From assembly GCF_008807075.1 (NCBI RefSeq), contig NZ_CP035632.1, forward strand, positions 1,116,001 through 1,180,000: 64,000 bases of DNA, given 5' to 3'. Of the stretch, positions 45,804 to 54,388 are shown piece by piece. The DNA comes from Synechococcus sp. RSCCF101. Lineage in GTDB: Bacteria > Cyanobacteriota > Cyanobacteriia > PCC-6307 > Cyanobiaceae. The stretch's first letter is position 1. Every line of letters begins with the position of its first letter. The notes below the pieces were generated by a model. It was not told the DNA's origin. It ran no database searches and was given only the letters and a program-made list of their open reading frames with translations. The translations under genes and the position numbers were made by a program.

Positions 45804-46958
45804 GTGAACAACTGCCTTGACCACCTCTTTAAGTATGTTGTACTTACGAATGAAGCCTCCTGCAGGTCTGAGCATCTTGTTGCGCAGCTATCGTCGGCTG
45901 TATGCGCAGATTCAATTAAGGTAATAAGCTCACCATTTGATCCCGATCAGTATCAGCTAGCCAGAAATGGAATTATTGATCTTTTCCCTTCCCACCTTAT
46001 ATCGGACAAGCTTTACTCATTTGAGCAGAGAATGTACTATCCCGGCACCCTTGGCTGCCAGTTAAACCATTGGCTCTCTGTGGTAGAGCTATTGAAAGAT
46101 AGCTGTGAGTATTATGTGGTACTTGAAGATAATGCAGTTCTCGTTGATGACTTTAATGAGCGCATCCAGAATGTTATTCAAAGTCTATCTGATCAGTCTT
46201 GGGATATAATTCATCTATTTTCTACTCTGAGACGTGATCGCGAGGAGTTTATTCCAGGCATTTTTATCGGCTGTGACGAATGGGGGACTGCCAAAGCTCA
46301 TCTCATTAGCAAGAGGTATGCAATGGCGATGGTGACCAGGCTTCCCTTCCATGAGGTGGCAGATGGTATCTCGATGATTCCCAGCATGCCATGGATGAAA
46401 ACCAACTTGATCTCATATGTTACGTATCCTTATGTCGCAGGGAAATCCCGTTCTCTTAAGCCAGCCCGAGTCGCAAGCGATAATAAGTACTTAAGAAAAA
46501 TCAATGAAATTATAAGGCTTGAGGACACAGCCTTATATTACCTGAAGGCTTTGAAGTCTAATGGCCTGCAAAATCCGCCGCCGGCCTTGTGTCATCGAGA
46601 TCCTTGCGATCTCTTTTTAGCCCGCGAAATGTTCTTGCTCGGGTCAGGATCCAATGGAACCATCACTGTTCATCCAGTCACAAGAAGGGAGTCAGGGGCG
46701 ATATTGAAAGAGTTTAGCATCCTGCCTCCGCCCCATGATATATTAATCCAGCCTATTCGCCATGAATGCTTGAAGATTGTGACAGAAGAAGGCCTGTGTC
46801 TTGCCTATGACGCGGAGAGTGCTGTTGAGGTGTCTATGCACGGCGTTCCGAAGACAGTCGTATGGATTCCTAAGGATATACGTCTTCCAGAAAATGCTAT
46901 TTCATGCCACTTCAAAAGCCATCCTTCTCTTTCAAGGGCTCTTAGGTTCGCAGTCTGA
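45804..46958 (+). CDS. Glycosyltransferase family 25-like protein
   Basis: 384 residues. GTLGCQLNHWLSVVELLKDS followed by EYYVVLEDNAVLVDDF is the GT25 pattern (a conserved G-C-xxSH-like stretch, here NH, then VLEDD-like), with the second acidic residue replaced by Asn. WDIIHLFSTLRRDREEF continues the fold. The last ~150 residues are extra. The family moves galactose or related sugars onto LPS or glycans. AT-rich, lying alone between IS relics. Confidence 0.7.
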   Translation: MNNCLDHLFKYVVLTNEASCRSEHLVAQLSSAVCADSIKVISSPFDPDQYQLARNGIIDLFPSHLISDKLYSFEQRMYYPGTLGCQLNHWLSVVELLKDSCEYYVVLEDNAVLVDDFNERIQNVIQSLSDQSWDIIHLFSTLRRDREEFIPGIFIGCDEWGTAKAHLISKRYAMAMVTRLPFHEVADGISMIPSMPWMKTNLISYVTYPYVAGKSRSLKPARVASDNKYLRKINEIIRLEDTALYYLKALKSNGLQNPPPALCHRDPCDLFLAREMFLLGSGSNGTITVHPVTRRESGAILKEFSILPPPHDILIQPIRHECLKIVTEEGLCLAYDAESAVEVSMHGVPKTVVWIPKDIRLPENAISCHFKSHPSLSRALRFAV

Positions 46959-47114
46959 ACAGGCTCTATCTGTGTGCGTGTGTCAGGGGATCATCTTCCT
47001 GTCTTCGACTTGCAATTCGCCCATCAGCTCATGCATCTTGCATGTTGTTCGTTAGTCAGGTGAGCCATGGATACAATCTGAAGCGAATGCGCTAAGCTTT
47101 CCATTTCATCATTG
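46959..47114. other. Non-coding gap
   Basis: AT-richer DNA after the GT25-like gene up to the IS-D2 end. I see no gene, RNA or clear terminator in it. Confidence 0.5.
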
Positions 47115-47460
47115 TGGGTTTCCCTCGATTTCGTGGACAGGTCTCAGGGGTTCACAGGAGTGAGTGTACGGGCAGCGATGAACTGCTGCTCGTAGTCGAT
47201 CGGACTGAGGTAACCGATCGTTGAATGACGGCGCTCGCGGTCGTAGTAACCCTCGATCCAGAAGGCCAGATCACGCTGCAGCTGCTGGGGCGTGATCAAC
47301 GCGTCTCGATTGTCATCGAGATCTAGTTCCAGTTTCAGGGTGGAGAAAAAGCTCTCAACCACGGCATTGTCCCAACAACAGCCCTTGGCGGACATGCTGC
47401 GCTGATCTCATGCTTGCTGAGAAGGGCGAGATAGTCGCTGGCCCGGTACTGGCTGCCCTG
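47115..47460 (-). mobile_element. IS-D2, 3' fragment of IS3-family IS-D
   Basis: Encodes the last 83 residues of the IS-D OrfB (NAVVESFFSTLKLELDLDD, YDRERRHSTIGYLSP) from 47395, with a one-base loss just upstream (SQYRASDYLALLSKHEIS in another frame). Cut by IS-C4 at 47461. Confidence 0.8.
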
Positions 47461-48910
47461 TGAGGTGGACTGGTTTTTCTGGACAGCTCCCATCGTTAAC
47501 CTCCGAGGCGGGGCACCGCCCCTGAGAAGGGGCTCCCACCAATGAGCAAGCGCCGAACCCACAGCCCTGAGTTCAAGGCCCAAGGAGCGTGTCGCGCATA
47601 GATCGCGTCCATCCTCTCCAGAGACGCCCCTAAATCCGCCCAGATCGCTGTTGCCGCAATCGATCTGGGCGCGACAATGGGGCATGAGCAAGACCTTCCG
47701 CCCCTGGAACCCCGAGCAGACGCTGCTGTTGCCGCCCTCACCGGTGGATTGGCTGCCGGAGAACCATCTGGTGTTCTTCCTGCTCGATCTCATCGTTGAG
47801 CTGGATCTGGGCGAGATCCACGTCTACTACGACCAGAAGGATCCTCGTGGTGAGAAGGCGTACGACCCGCAGATGATGGTGGTGTTACTCCTGTACTCCT
47901 ACTGCGTCGGCCTGCCCAGCTAGCGCAAGATCGAGAGGGCCTGCTGGGAGGACGCGGCTTTCCGGGTGCTGACCGGCAACCAGCAACCGGATCACAGCCG
48001 GATCAGCGACTTCCGTCGCCGCCACCTGGGCGCACTGGCCGGACTGTTTGTCCAGGTGCTCAAGGTCTGCCAGAAGGCGGGGTTGGTGAGCCTGGGCCAT
48101 GTGGCGCTGGATGGCACCAAACTCCGGGCCAATGCCAGCAAACACAAGGCCATGAGCCACGAGCGGATGCTCAAGTCCGAGCGGCAGCTGGAGGGTGAGA
48201 TGCGGGCGCTGCTGCGCAAGGCCGAGCTGATCGACGCCCAGGAGGACGGCCAGTACGGCAAGGGCAAACGAGGTGATGAGCTGCCCGAGGAACTGCAGCG
48301 GCGCTCCAGCCGTCTGGAGTGGATCCGCAAGGCCAAGGCGGAGCTGGAAGCAGAGGCCGCAGCCGCCAAGGCCCGTCAGCGTGAGGAGCAGGCTGAGGTC
48401 GCCGAGCAGGAGGCGGCAGAAGCGCAGGCCAGTGGTGATGAGCAGCGCAGCAAGCGAGCAGCCCGCCGGGCCCGTGGTGTTCGCAAGCGCGCCGATGACG
48501 CCCAGAAGCTGGCGATGGAGAAGGCAGAGGCCTCAGGCCTGGAGCTGAGCACCGTTGCCACTCCTGCTGAGAGCGATGCGCTGCCGATGCCAGCCCGCAC
48601 ACTCCCTACCGACGCAGCCGGCAACCCCAAGCCTTCTGCCCAGAGGAACTTCACCGACCCCGACAGCCACATCCTCAAAAGCGGTGACGGCTGGATCCAG
48701 GGCTACAACTGCCAGGCTGCAGTCGATGGTGATCACCAGGTAATCGTGGCGATCGGTGTGAGCAACCAGGCCAGCGATGCGGTGCACCTACTGCCCATGC
48801 TGGAGCGGATCCAGGCGAATACCGGCCAGCAGCCTGACGTGTTCATCGCGGATGCGGGTTGACGTGACCCCCTTTATCGGTCCAGGCCTTATGAGAGTGG
48901 TTGGTCATGG

Positions 48911-49720
48911 TCATGCAGCAGCTCCTTGTTGAGCTGCCTCCAGGGGCGTACGCCCCTGGAGGGCCGAATGCGGCCTGAGGGAGTTGTACTCCCAGCGCCA
49001 GCGGTCGGCCAGGATCTGAGCTTCTGGGGCTGTGGTGAACAGCTCGGTGTTGAGGAACTCATCCCTGAATCTCCCGTTGAACGACTCGGCAAAGCCGTTC
49101 TGCCACGGGGAACCTGGCTCGATCGTGGCCGTTGTCGTGCCGCTGGTCCTGCACCAACGCCGTAAGGCGTGGGCGATGAATTCAGGGCCGTTGTCGCACC
49201 GGATGAACGCCGGTGCCGGGTAGAGGCTGGTGAGTTCCTCCAGCACGGCCACCACGTCCCTGGCCTTGCAACGCCTGCCCACCCGGATGGCCAGGCAGAG
49301 GCGGCTGTGCTCATCGATCACGTTCAGGAACTTGAGCCGCCGGCCATCGGCCGTGGCATCGAACTGGAAGTCCATGGCCCACACCTGGTGGGGATGCTCG
49401 GCCTGATGGCGACGCACTGAGCCGTCCGCTGGCCGTGCCCGCTTCTGCTTTCTGGGGGTGGGCCGCTGCAAACCCTCCTCCCGCCAGATCCGTTGCACCC
49501 GCTTGTGATTCACGCTCCAGCCCTCGCGCCGCAGCACGCGGTGGGCCATCCGCCGGCCCCAGCGGATGTGCTCAGCGGCGATCTCCCTCAGCCGGTGCCG
49601 CAGCTTGGTCTCCTCGACCCCAGGGGCCCTGCCGCCATGGCGTTGGGTGCTGCGGTTCTGACCCACAACCCGGCAGGTGAACCGCTCCGATGCCCGGTAA
49701 CGCTGCTGCAGGACGACCAC
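48911..49720 (-). CDS. IS407-like OrfB DDE transposase (IS-E3)
   Basis: 269 residues from GTG 49720, all DDE blocks present, in -1 frame to orfA through the GGGAAAC site. Near-identical to IS-E1 and IS-E2 OrfB. Confidence 0.9.
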   Translation of the reverse strand: MVVLQQRYRASERFTCRVVGQNRSTQRHGGRAPGVEETKLRHRLREIAAEHIRWGRRMAHRVLRREGWSVNHKRVQRIWREEGLQRPTPRKQKRARPADGSVRRHQAEHPHQVWAMDFQFDATADGRRLKFLNVIDEHSRLCLAIRVGRRCKARDVVAVLEELTSLYPAPAFIRCDNGPEFIAHALRRWCRTSGTTTATIEPGSPWQNGFAESFNGRFRDEFLNTELFTTAPEAQILADRWRWEYNSLRPHSALQGRTPLEAAQQGAAA

Positions 49721-49743
49721 CGCCCTGCGCCGGCGTTCCGGGC

Positions 49744-50022
49744 TCAGAAGTTTCCCTCGGCAAGATCTTTGAGCATCGCCTTTTCCAGTTCCGCCTCTGC
49801 CAGCAGCTTTTTGAGCCGAGCGTTCTCCTTCTCCAGCTGAGTCAGCCGCTTGGCCTCCTCGGCCTGCATGCCGCCGTACTGCTGACGCCAGCGGTGATAG
49901 GTCGGCTGCGTCACCTCGATCACGCGGCAGACCTCGGTGACGGTCTTGCCCTGGGCGATCAGCTGCTCTGCAGTCTTGAGCTTGCGGATGATCTGCTCTG
50001 GAGTGTGACGGATTCGTTTCAT
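49744..50022 (-). CDS. IS407-like OrfA (IS-E3)
   Basis: 92 residues, intact, with the same helix-turn-helix and coiled coil as IS-E1 OrfA. Ends GGGAAAC TTC TGA. Confidence 0.9.
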   Translation of the reverse strand: MKRIRHTPEQIIRKLKTAEQLIAQGKTVTEVCRVIEVTQPTYHRWRQQYGGMQAEEAKRLTQLEKENARLKKLLAEAELEKAMLKDLAEGNF

Positions 50023-50547
50023 GGTGAAGTCCCCGGCCCAGTCTGGCCGGTTGAGGACTCTCATTCACCCTGGACCGGTTTCCGGGGTCCACGTCAGGGT
50101 TACTGCAGCACCGCCAATCTGGAAGCCTGCGAGGAGAGGGGACTCAACGCCCATATCTCCACGAGCCGGCAGCAGCACGGGCACCGGCCAAGACCATCAC
50201 GGGGTCGAGCGCCCAAGGATCTCGATGCCCGAGGGCGCATGGATCGCAAGCTGCGTTCCGTGAGCGGCCAGGCGATCTACGCCCTACGCAAGACGGTGGT
50301 CGAACCCGTGTTTGGACAGATCAAAGGAGCCAGGCGGTTGGATCGCTTCCGGTTGCGAGGGCTTGAGAAGGTGAACGGGGAGTGGACACTGATGGCCACC
50401 ACCCACAACATCCTCAAGCTGTTCAGGGCATCGCTGGCAACGGCCTGAGGGCCTGGTTCAGATCGCCACGGCTGCGATCGGGTAGTTCCGGAATCCCCGG
50501 AGCTCAACCACTGCCGCCGGGCCACGGTGCAACTTGCGACACGCTCC

Positions 50548-50572
50548 TAGCCGAAGGCTTCCGCTTGCGGTA
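50548..50572. repeat. Double-hairpin repeat at the IS-H right end
   Basis: TAGCCGAAGGCT, then CCGCTTGCGG, then TA: two adjacent small palindromes between IS-H and the resumed IS-C4. The first block is identical (reverse orientation) to that at 45530-45554. The second differs in sequence but keeps a hairpin. Confidence 0.5.
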
Positions 50573-50900
50573 GGTCGTCATGGAGGCGATCAGCGGCCGC
50601 AAGACGATCCAGGAGATCGCCGCAGACCACGCGATTCACCCGATCCAGGTGAGCCAGTGGAAGAAGCAGCTCCTGGACGGGGCGAGCGACCTGTTCACCA
50701 GGGGCTAGAAGAGCAAGGACAAGGAGGACGGTCAGGCCAGAGAGGCGCAGCTGTTCCAGCAGATCGGCCGCCTGCAGATGGTGCTGGAGTGGCTCAGAAA
50801 AAGTCTCAGCTCCTGTGAGGCTCATGAAGTCCGCAGCCTCGTCGATCATGACCACCGCCGGCTCAGCATCAGCCGGCAGTGTGCCCTGCTGGGTCTCCCT

Positions 50901-52142
50901 CAGGGCTGATTCAAAGTTCTACGCCATCGTTCCCCCTGGTGGCCTCCTGACCATCGCCAGCAGCGCGGTGATGTCGTGCATCACGACCTGGAGTCCCTCG
51001 CGGACGAAGCGAAATCCAGCCAGCCGCAACATGTTGAGAGCGGCGGTGCGCAGCGTGGCCATCACTCCGGCGCCATTGCCGCCGTAGCGGTGGTTGTCTT
51101 CTCTGAGCTGGGTGTCCCGGATCCAGTGCCAGCTTTCCAGGCTCCAGCGGTCACGGACCAGTTGCAGCAGGGCTTTTGGAGGGGTGCGCAGACTGGTGAT
51201 GAACCGGTGGGTGGCCTGAAACGGCTTGCCCTGGCGGGAGCCGGTGGCGCTCACCTCCACGATCCAGGCACTGCCGGGCCAGTTCTCCTTGATGTGAGCG
51301 GGTGCCTCTTTCGCCCGGATGCTCCAGGTGATGTCACGGCCATGGCCAAGCTCGTGATCCGTTGCGGTGAAAGGGATCCGGCGCTTCCCCTGGAATTGGC
51401 TGCGGATCTGACGATGCAGCGTCCGCTGGTTGGCTTTGACCGTCAGCAGGAAGTCGGCTCCCTGCTCCTGGAGCTGCCGAAAAACGGTTTCTGCGTGTGG
51501 AGTGCGTCGGCCTGAACCAGCACACCGCCGAGGTCGAGCTCTCCAAGCAGCCTCCTGAGGACAGCCCGCTCGTGGTCCTCGCCTGTGGCGGTGCAGGTCT
51601 GAGCAATCGCCACGCCCAGGGCCGCGGAGTAGAGCGTCACCTGGGCAATGAACGCCGAGCCACCGCCAGCGGTGGGTTCTGCCGAGCCCCGCAACGTCTT
51701 GCCGTCACACACCAGCTGATCGAGATCGGCCGCACCATCAGGGATCTGAGCGATCGTCCAGTCGCGAATGGCATCGCAGACGGCCGTGACATCCACCTGC
51801 AGGAAGAAGTAGCGGAAGGCGGAATCAGACGGTGGGCGCCGCAGTTCGATCCCAAGCGCCTCGATGAGAACAGCGTGATGGCGCCGGGCAAAGCGCTCCA
51901 GATCCCGGAGGCTCTCGCACCGGCTCAGGATTCCGAGAACCGCCACCAGGAGCAGGTACCAGGCAGGGATGCGAACGCCCCGTCGCATGCGGGCATCAGG
52001 AATAGCCCGGAGGTAGGTGATCAGGTCGAGATCAGTTGCGTCAGAGGCGATCTGGGGCACGGAGACGGAGCGATCCCGCTGACCTCAGCCCATGCTGGCA
52101 GCCGTGGCAAGGATTGCTGTGCCGAACTTTGAATCAGCCCTG
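50901..52142 (-). mobile_element. IS-A3, ISAs1-family element, 1242 bp
   Basis: Perfect 19-bp ends and a 10-bp duplication, GGGTCTCCCT (50891-50900 and 52143-52152). Inserted in IS-C4. Confidence 0.95.
50919..52060 (-). CDS. ISAs1-family transposase, split by a -1 frame change (IS-A3)
   Basis: Begins MPQIASDATDLDLITYL. It has the same DGKTLRGS and HTQKPFF blocks, the same TTTTTC break and the same -1 continuation to LLAMVRRPPGGTMA as IS-A1. About 380 residues if the frames are joined. Confidence 0.85.
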
Positions 52143-52968
52143 GGGTCTCCCTCGATCCACGCTCTACTACCGCCCTGCTCCGGTCCGTTCGTCGACGCTA
52201 CGGATCATGGCCAGGATTGATGCCCTCTACCTGGAGGATCCCTGCAGCGGCAGCCGACGGATGGTGGCCTATCTGGCCAGGGAAGGGATCCCGATCAGCC
52301 GTGACCGCGTGCGAAACCTCATGCGCCGCATGGGTTTACGGGCGATCTACCAGAGACCTCGAACCACGATTCCAGGCGAGCCATCGGAGCGATTCCCCTG
52401 CCTGGTGGACATCGATGAGATCCACGCCGTGGACCAGGTCTGGGCCACCGATTTCACCTACATCCCGCTGCGTAAGGGCTTTCTCTACCTGGTGGCGATC
52501 ATGGATCTCCACTCACGCCACGTGCTCAGCTGGAGGCTTTCCAACAGCCTTGAGACGGAGTTCTGCATGGATGCCCTGGAGATGGCCCTCTCCGGTGGTC
52601 GAAAGCCAGAGGTCTTCCATTCCGATCAGGGCTGCCAGTTCACGTCTGCCGAGTTCGTCGGCAGGCTGCAGAAGGTGAGCATCAGGATCAGCTGGTCCGG
52701 CAGGAAGCGTTGCTACGACAACATCCTGGTCGAGCGACTCTGGAGGACGCTCAAATATGAGGAGGTCTATCTACACGCCTACAGCGATGGCTGGGAAGCA
52801 GAAGTCAGCCTGGCCCGCTTCCTGTGGAGGTACTGCCATGTGAGACCCCACAGTGCTCTGGGAGGCAGAACTCCCAATCAGGTCTACACTGAGACTCAAC
52901 CCTGTTCCTCCCGTCCAGGGTTAACGATGTCAGGCGCCAACACTGTCCAAAAAAAGGCACCCACCTCA

Positions 52969-53470
52969 GGGCGGTCCGCTCGATGGCGGCGACCAGCTTC
53001 GATCCCGCATCCGCGCCCTGCTCCAGGGGGATCCAGAGTCTGCGCACGACGATCCTAAGCGTCCCAAAGGCGCCCTCACCTTCCGCCGCGAGGCCACCAT
53101 GCAGGCCGATCGCCAGCCGCTCACGGTGTGGATCGATGCCAACGGCCTCTCCTGGGCCCTGGCGGCCGATCTGCTGGCCCGCTATGGGATTCCATACCTC
53201 TGGGATGCCAGCCTCCGCCGCATCCTCATCGGTGCCCTCGATGTGGCCCCCGCCTACCGGGAGGATGCGATCCAGGACTCCATCGGCTGGCCCCTGTTCG
53301 AGATGAGCCTCCAGAGCGCCACCGCGCCGGTGATCCTGCGGGGCATCCTTCGCCCGCAGGCGGCTGGGCAACCGGCCCGGGCCTGGTGCCGTGTGCTCGA
53401 ATTCGCCGAAGAGTTCGGCATCAGCGTGCGTTTCGATCCCTTCACCCTCCTCGCCCGTCGGGGCGGCTGA
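52969..53470 (+). pseudogene. Chromosomal gene cut at its 5' end by the IS island
   Basis: The frame is open from the IS-C4 end and gives ~166 residues (LTFRREATMQADRQPLTVWI, YGIPYLWDASLRRILIGALD, RAWCRVLEFAEEFGISVRFD). GC content matches the host, not the cargo genes. I do not recognise the family. An internal ATG at 53099 could still give a 123-residue protein. It precedes the glycosyltransferase by 14 bases, so it was part of that operon. Confidence 0.6.
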
Positions 53471-53484
53471 ACCGAGGCAGGCCC

Positions 53485-54342
53485 ATGGATGTGGTGGTGG
53501 TGGTCGACAGCGAGCGCATCAGCCTGGCGGCGCTGCTGGCCGCCCTGGTGGCCTGCCGCACCTTCCCCGAAAGCCGCTACCACTTCGCCGCCCCCAGTGG
53601 CTGCCCCTTCTGGCGCCAGGACGCCCTGCGCGGCCTCGCCGCCGATCTGGCCATCCCCCTGCTGGAGATCCCCACCCCCGCCCTGCAGGTGGAGGGCCGC
53701 CCCTACCGCATCCTCAACAAGGTGCAGGCCCTGGCGGCCTTCGGGGCGCGGCCTGCCCTGCTCACCGATTCCGATCTCTTCTTCCACCGGCCCCTGCCGG
53801 CCGAATACCTCACCTGGCGGGCCTGCCCCGCCGCCGTGCCCGAGCACGGCCAGATCGAGCTGCCCTGGCAGCGCCTCTACGAGGCCTGCGGCCTGCCCCA
53901 GCCCCAGCTGCGCCAGCTCTGCGGCAGCGGCGCCGCCTCCCGTCCCTGGTTCAACGCCGGCCTGGTGGCCGCCCCGGATGCCGCCGCCCTCGGCCGCGCC
54001 TGGCTGGAGATGGCCGAGCGCGTGAACCACCTGGAGTGGGTGCCGCGGCGCTTTCCCTACCTCGATCAGATCGCCCTGCCCCTGGCCATGGCCTCCCTCG
54101 CACCCCAGGGCACTCTCACGGCGGCGAGCGTGCTCGATGGCCGCCTCAACCAGAACCTCTTCCACTGGCAGAAGGATCAGAGCTACGTGGGCAATGGCAT
54201 CGGCCTGCACCACCACGGCCGCCTCTCCCTCGTGCAGCGCTACCTGCCCGGCCTGCTGCCCTGGGCGGCCTCCGTGCACCCCCAGGCCCGATCGATCATC
54301 GATCGCTACGCCGCCTACGAGGAAGCCCCCTCGAACGGCTGA
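53485..54342 (+). CDS. Putative glycosyltransferase (GT-A-like)
   Basis: 285 residues from ATG 53485, with GAGGCAGG upstream. VVVVVDSERISLAALLAAL is a Rossmann-like start. KVQALAAFGARPALLTDSDL gives a DxD (DSD) followed by FF, as in GT8-like and nucleotide-diphospho-sugar transferases. SRPWFNAGLVAAPDAAAL and the downstream FPYLDQIALPLAM fit that fold. The family assignment is inference. It lies next to a sulfotransferase gene. Confidence 0.65.
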   Translation: MDVVVVVDSERISLAALLAALVACRTFPESRYHFAAPSGCPFWRQDALRGLAADLAIPLLEIPTPALQVEGRPYRILNKVQALAAFGARPALLTDSDLFFHRPLPAEYLTWRACPAAVPEHGQIELPWQRLYEACGLPQPQLRQLCGSGAASRPWFNAGLVAAPDAAALGRAWLEMAERVNHLEWVPRRFPYLDQIALPLAMASLAPQGTLTAASVLDGRLNQNLFHWQKDQSYVGNGIGLHHHGRLSLVQRYLPGLLPWAASVHPQARSIIDRYAAYEEAPSNG

Positions 54343-54388
54343 TCTCTCTTTGATTCTGTGACGCTGTTGTGCCGTCATCAGCCCCCGC

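Larger units (their letters stand above)
48860..50096 (-). mobile_element. IS-E3, IS407-like element, 1237 bp
   Basis: Complete ends and a GGGT duplication (48856-48859 and 50097-50100). Inserted in the IS-H transposase gene. Confidence 0.95.
47684..50448 (+). pseudogene. IS1182-family transposase with an amber codon and IS-E3 insertion (IS-H)
   Basis: ATG 47684 begins MSKTFRPWNPEQTLLLPPSP. The frame meets TAG at 47921-47923 (CVGLPS*RKIERAC) and continues in phase (NQQPDHSRISDFRRRHLGAL, VALDGTKLRANASKHKAMS, HILKSGDGWIQGYNCQAAVD). It reaches IADAG, where IS-E3 is inserted, then YCSTANLEACEERGL and YALRKTVVEPVFGQIKGARR to TGA 50446-50448. Both lesions inactivate it. Confidence 0.9.
47583..50548 (+). 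mobile_element. IS-H, IS1182-like element split by IS-E3
   Basis: Inverted ends AGGAGCGTGTCGC (47583) and GCGACACGCTCCT (50548). IS-E3 is inside with a GGGT duplication. Without it the element is about 1.72 kb. It lies in IS-C4 orfA. Confidence 0.85.
47461..52968 (+). mobile_element. IS-C4, decayed IS3-family element holding IS-H (with IS-E3) and IS-A3
   Basis: Left end TGAGGTGGACTGG at 47461, right end ...CACCCACCTCA at 52968. IS-H is inserted in early orfA. IS-A3 is inserted in early orfB with a GGGTCTCCCT duplication. The flanking triplets (CTG and GGG) differ, and the right flank is a truncated chromosomal gene, so DNA was lost beside it. Confidence 0.88.
47542..52968 (+). pseudogene. 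IS3-family OrfA/OrfB of IS-C4, interrupted
   Basis: The orfA start is at 47542, its remainder at 50580-50830 with a TAG at 50706. The orfA-orfB linker has seven bases (AGAAAAA) instead of A8, so here the two frames are joined without a shift. OrfB resumes at 52153 after IS-A3 (TDFTYIPLRKGFLYLVAI, HSDQGCQFTSAEF, NILVERLWRTLKYEEVY). Its normal TAA is mutated (CCAAAAAAAGG), so the frame runs into host DNA. Confidence 0.82.

Noticed and set aside
17441-52968. A single composite transposon carrying the glycan genes
   Set aside because: No pair of identical outer ISs with a shared target duplication flanks the cargo; boundaries are mosaics and fragments.
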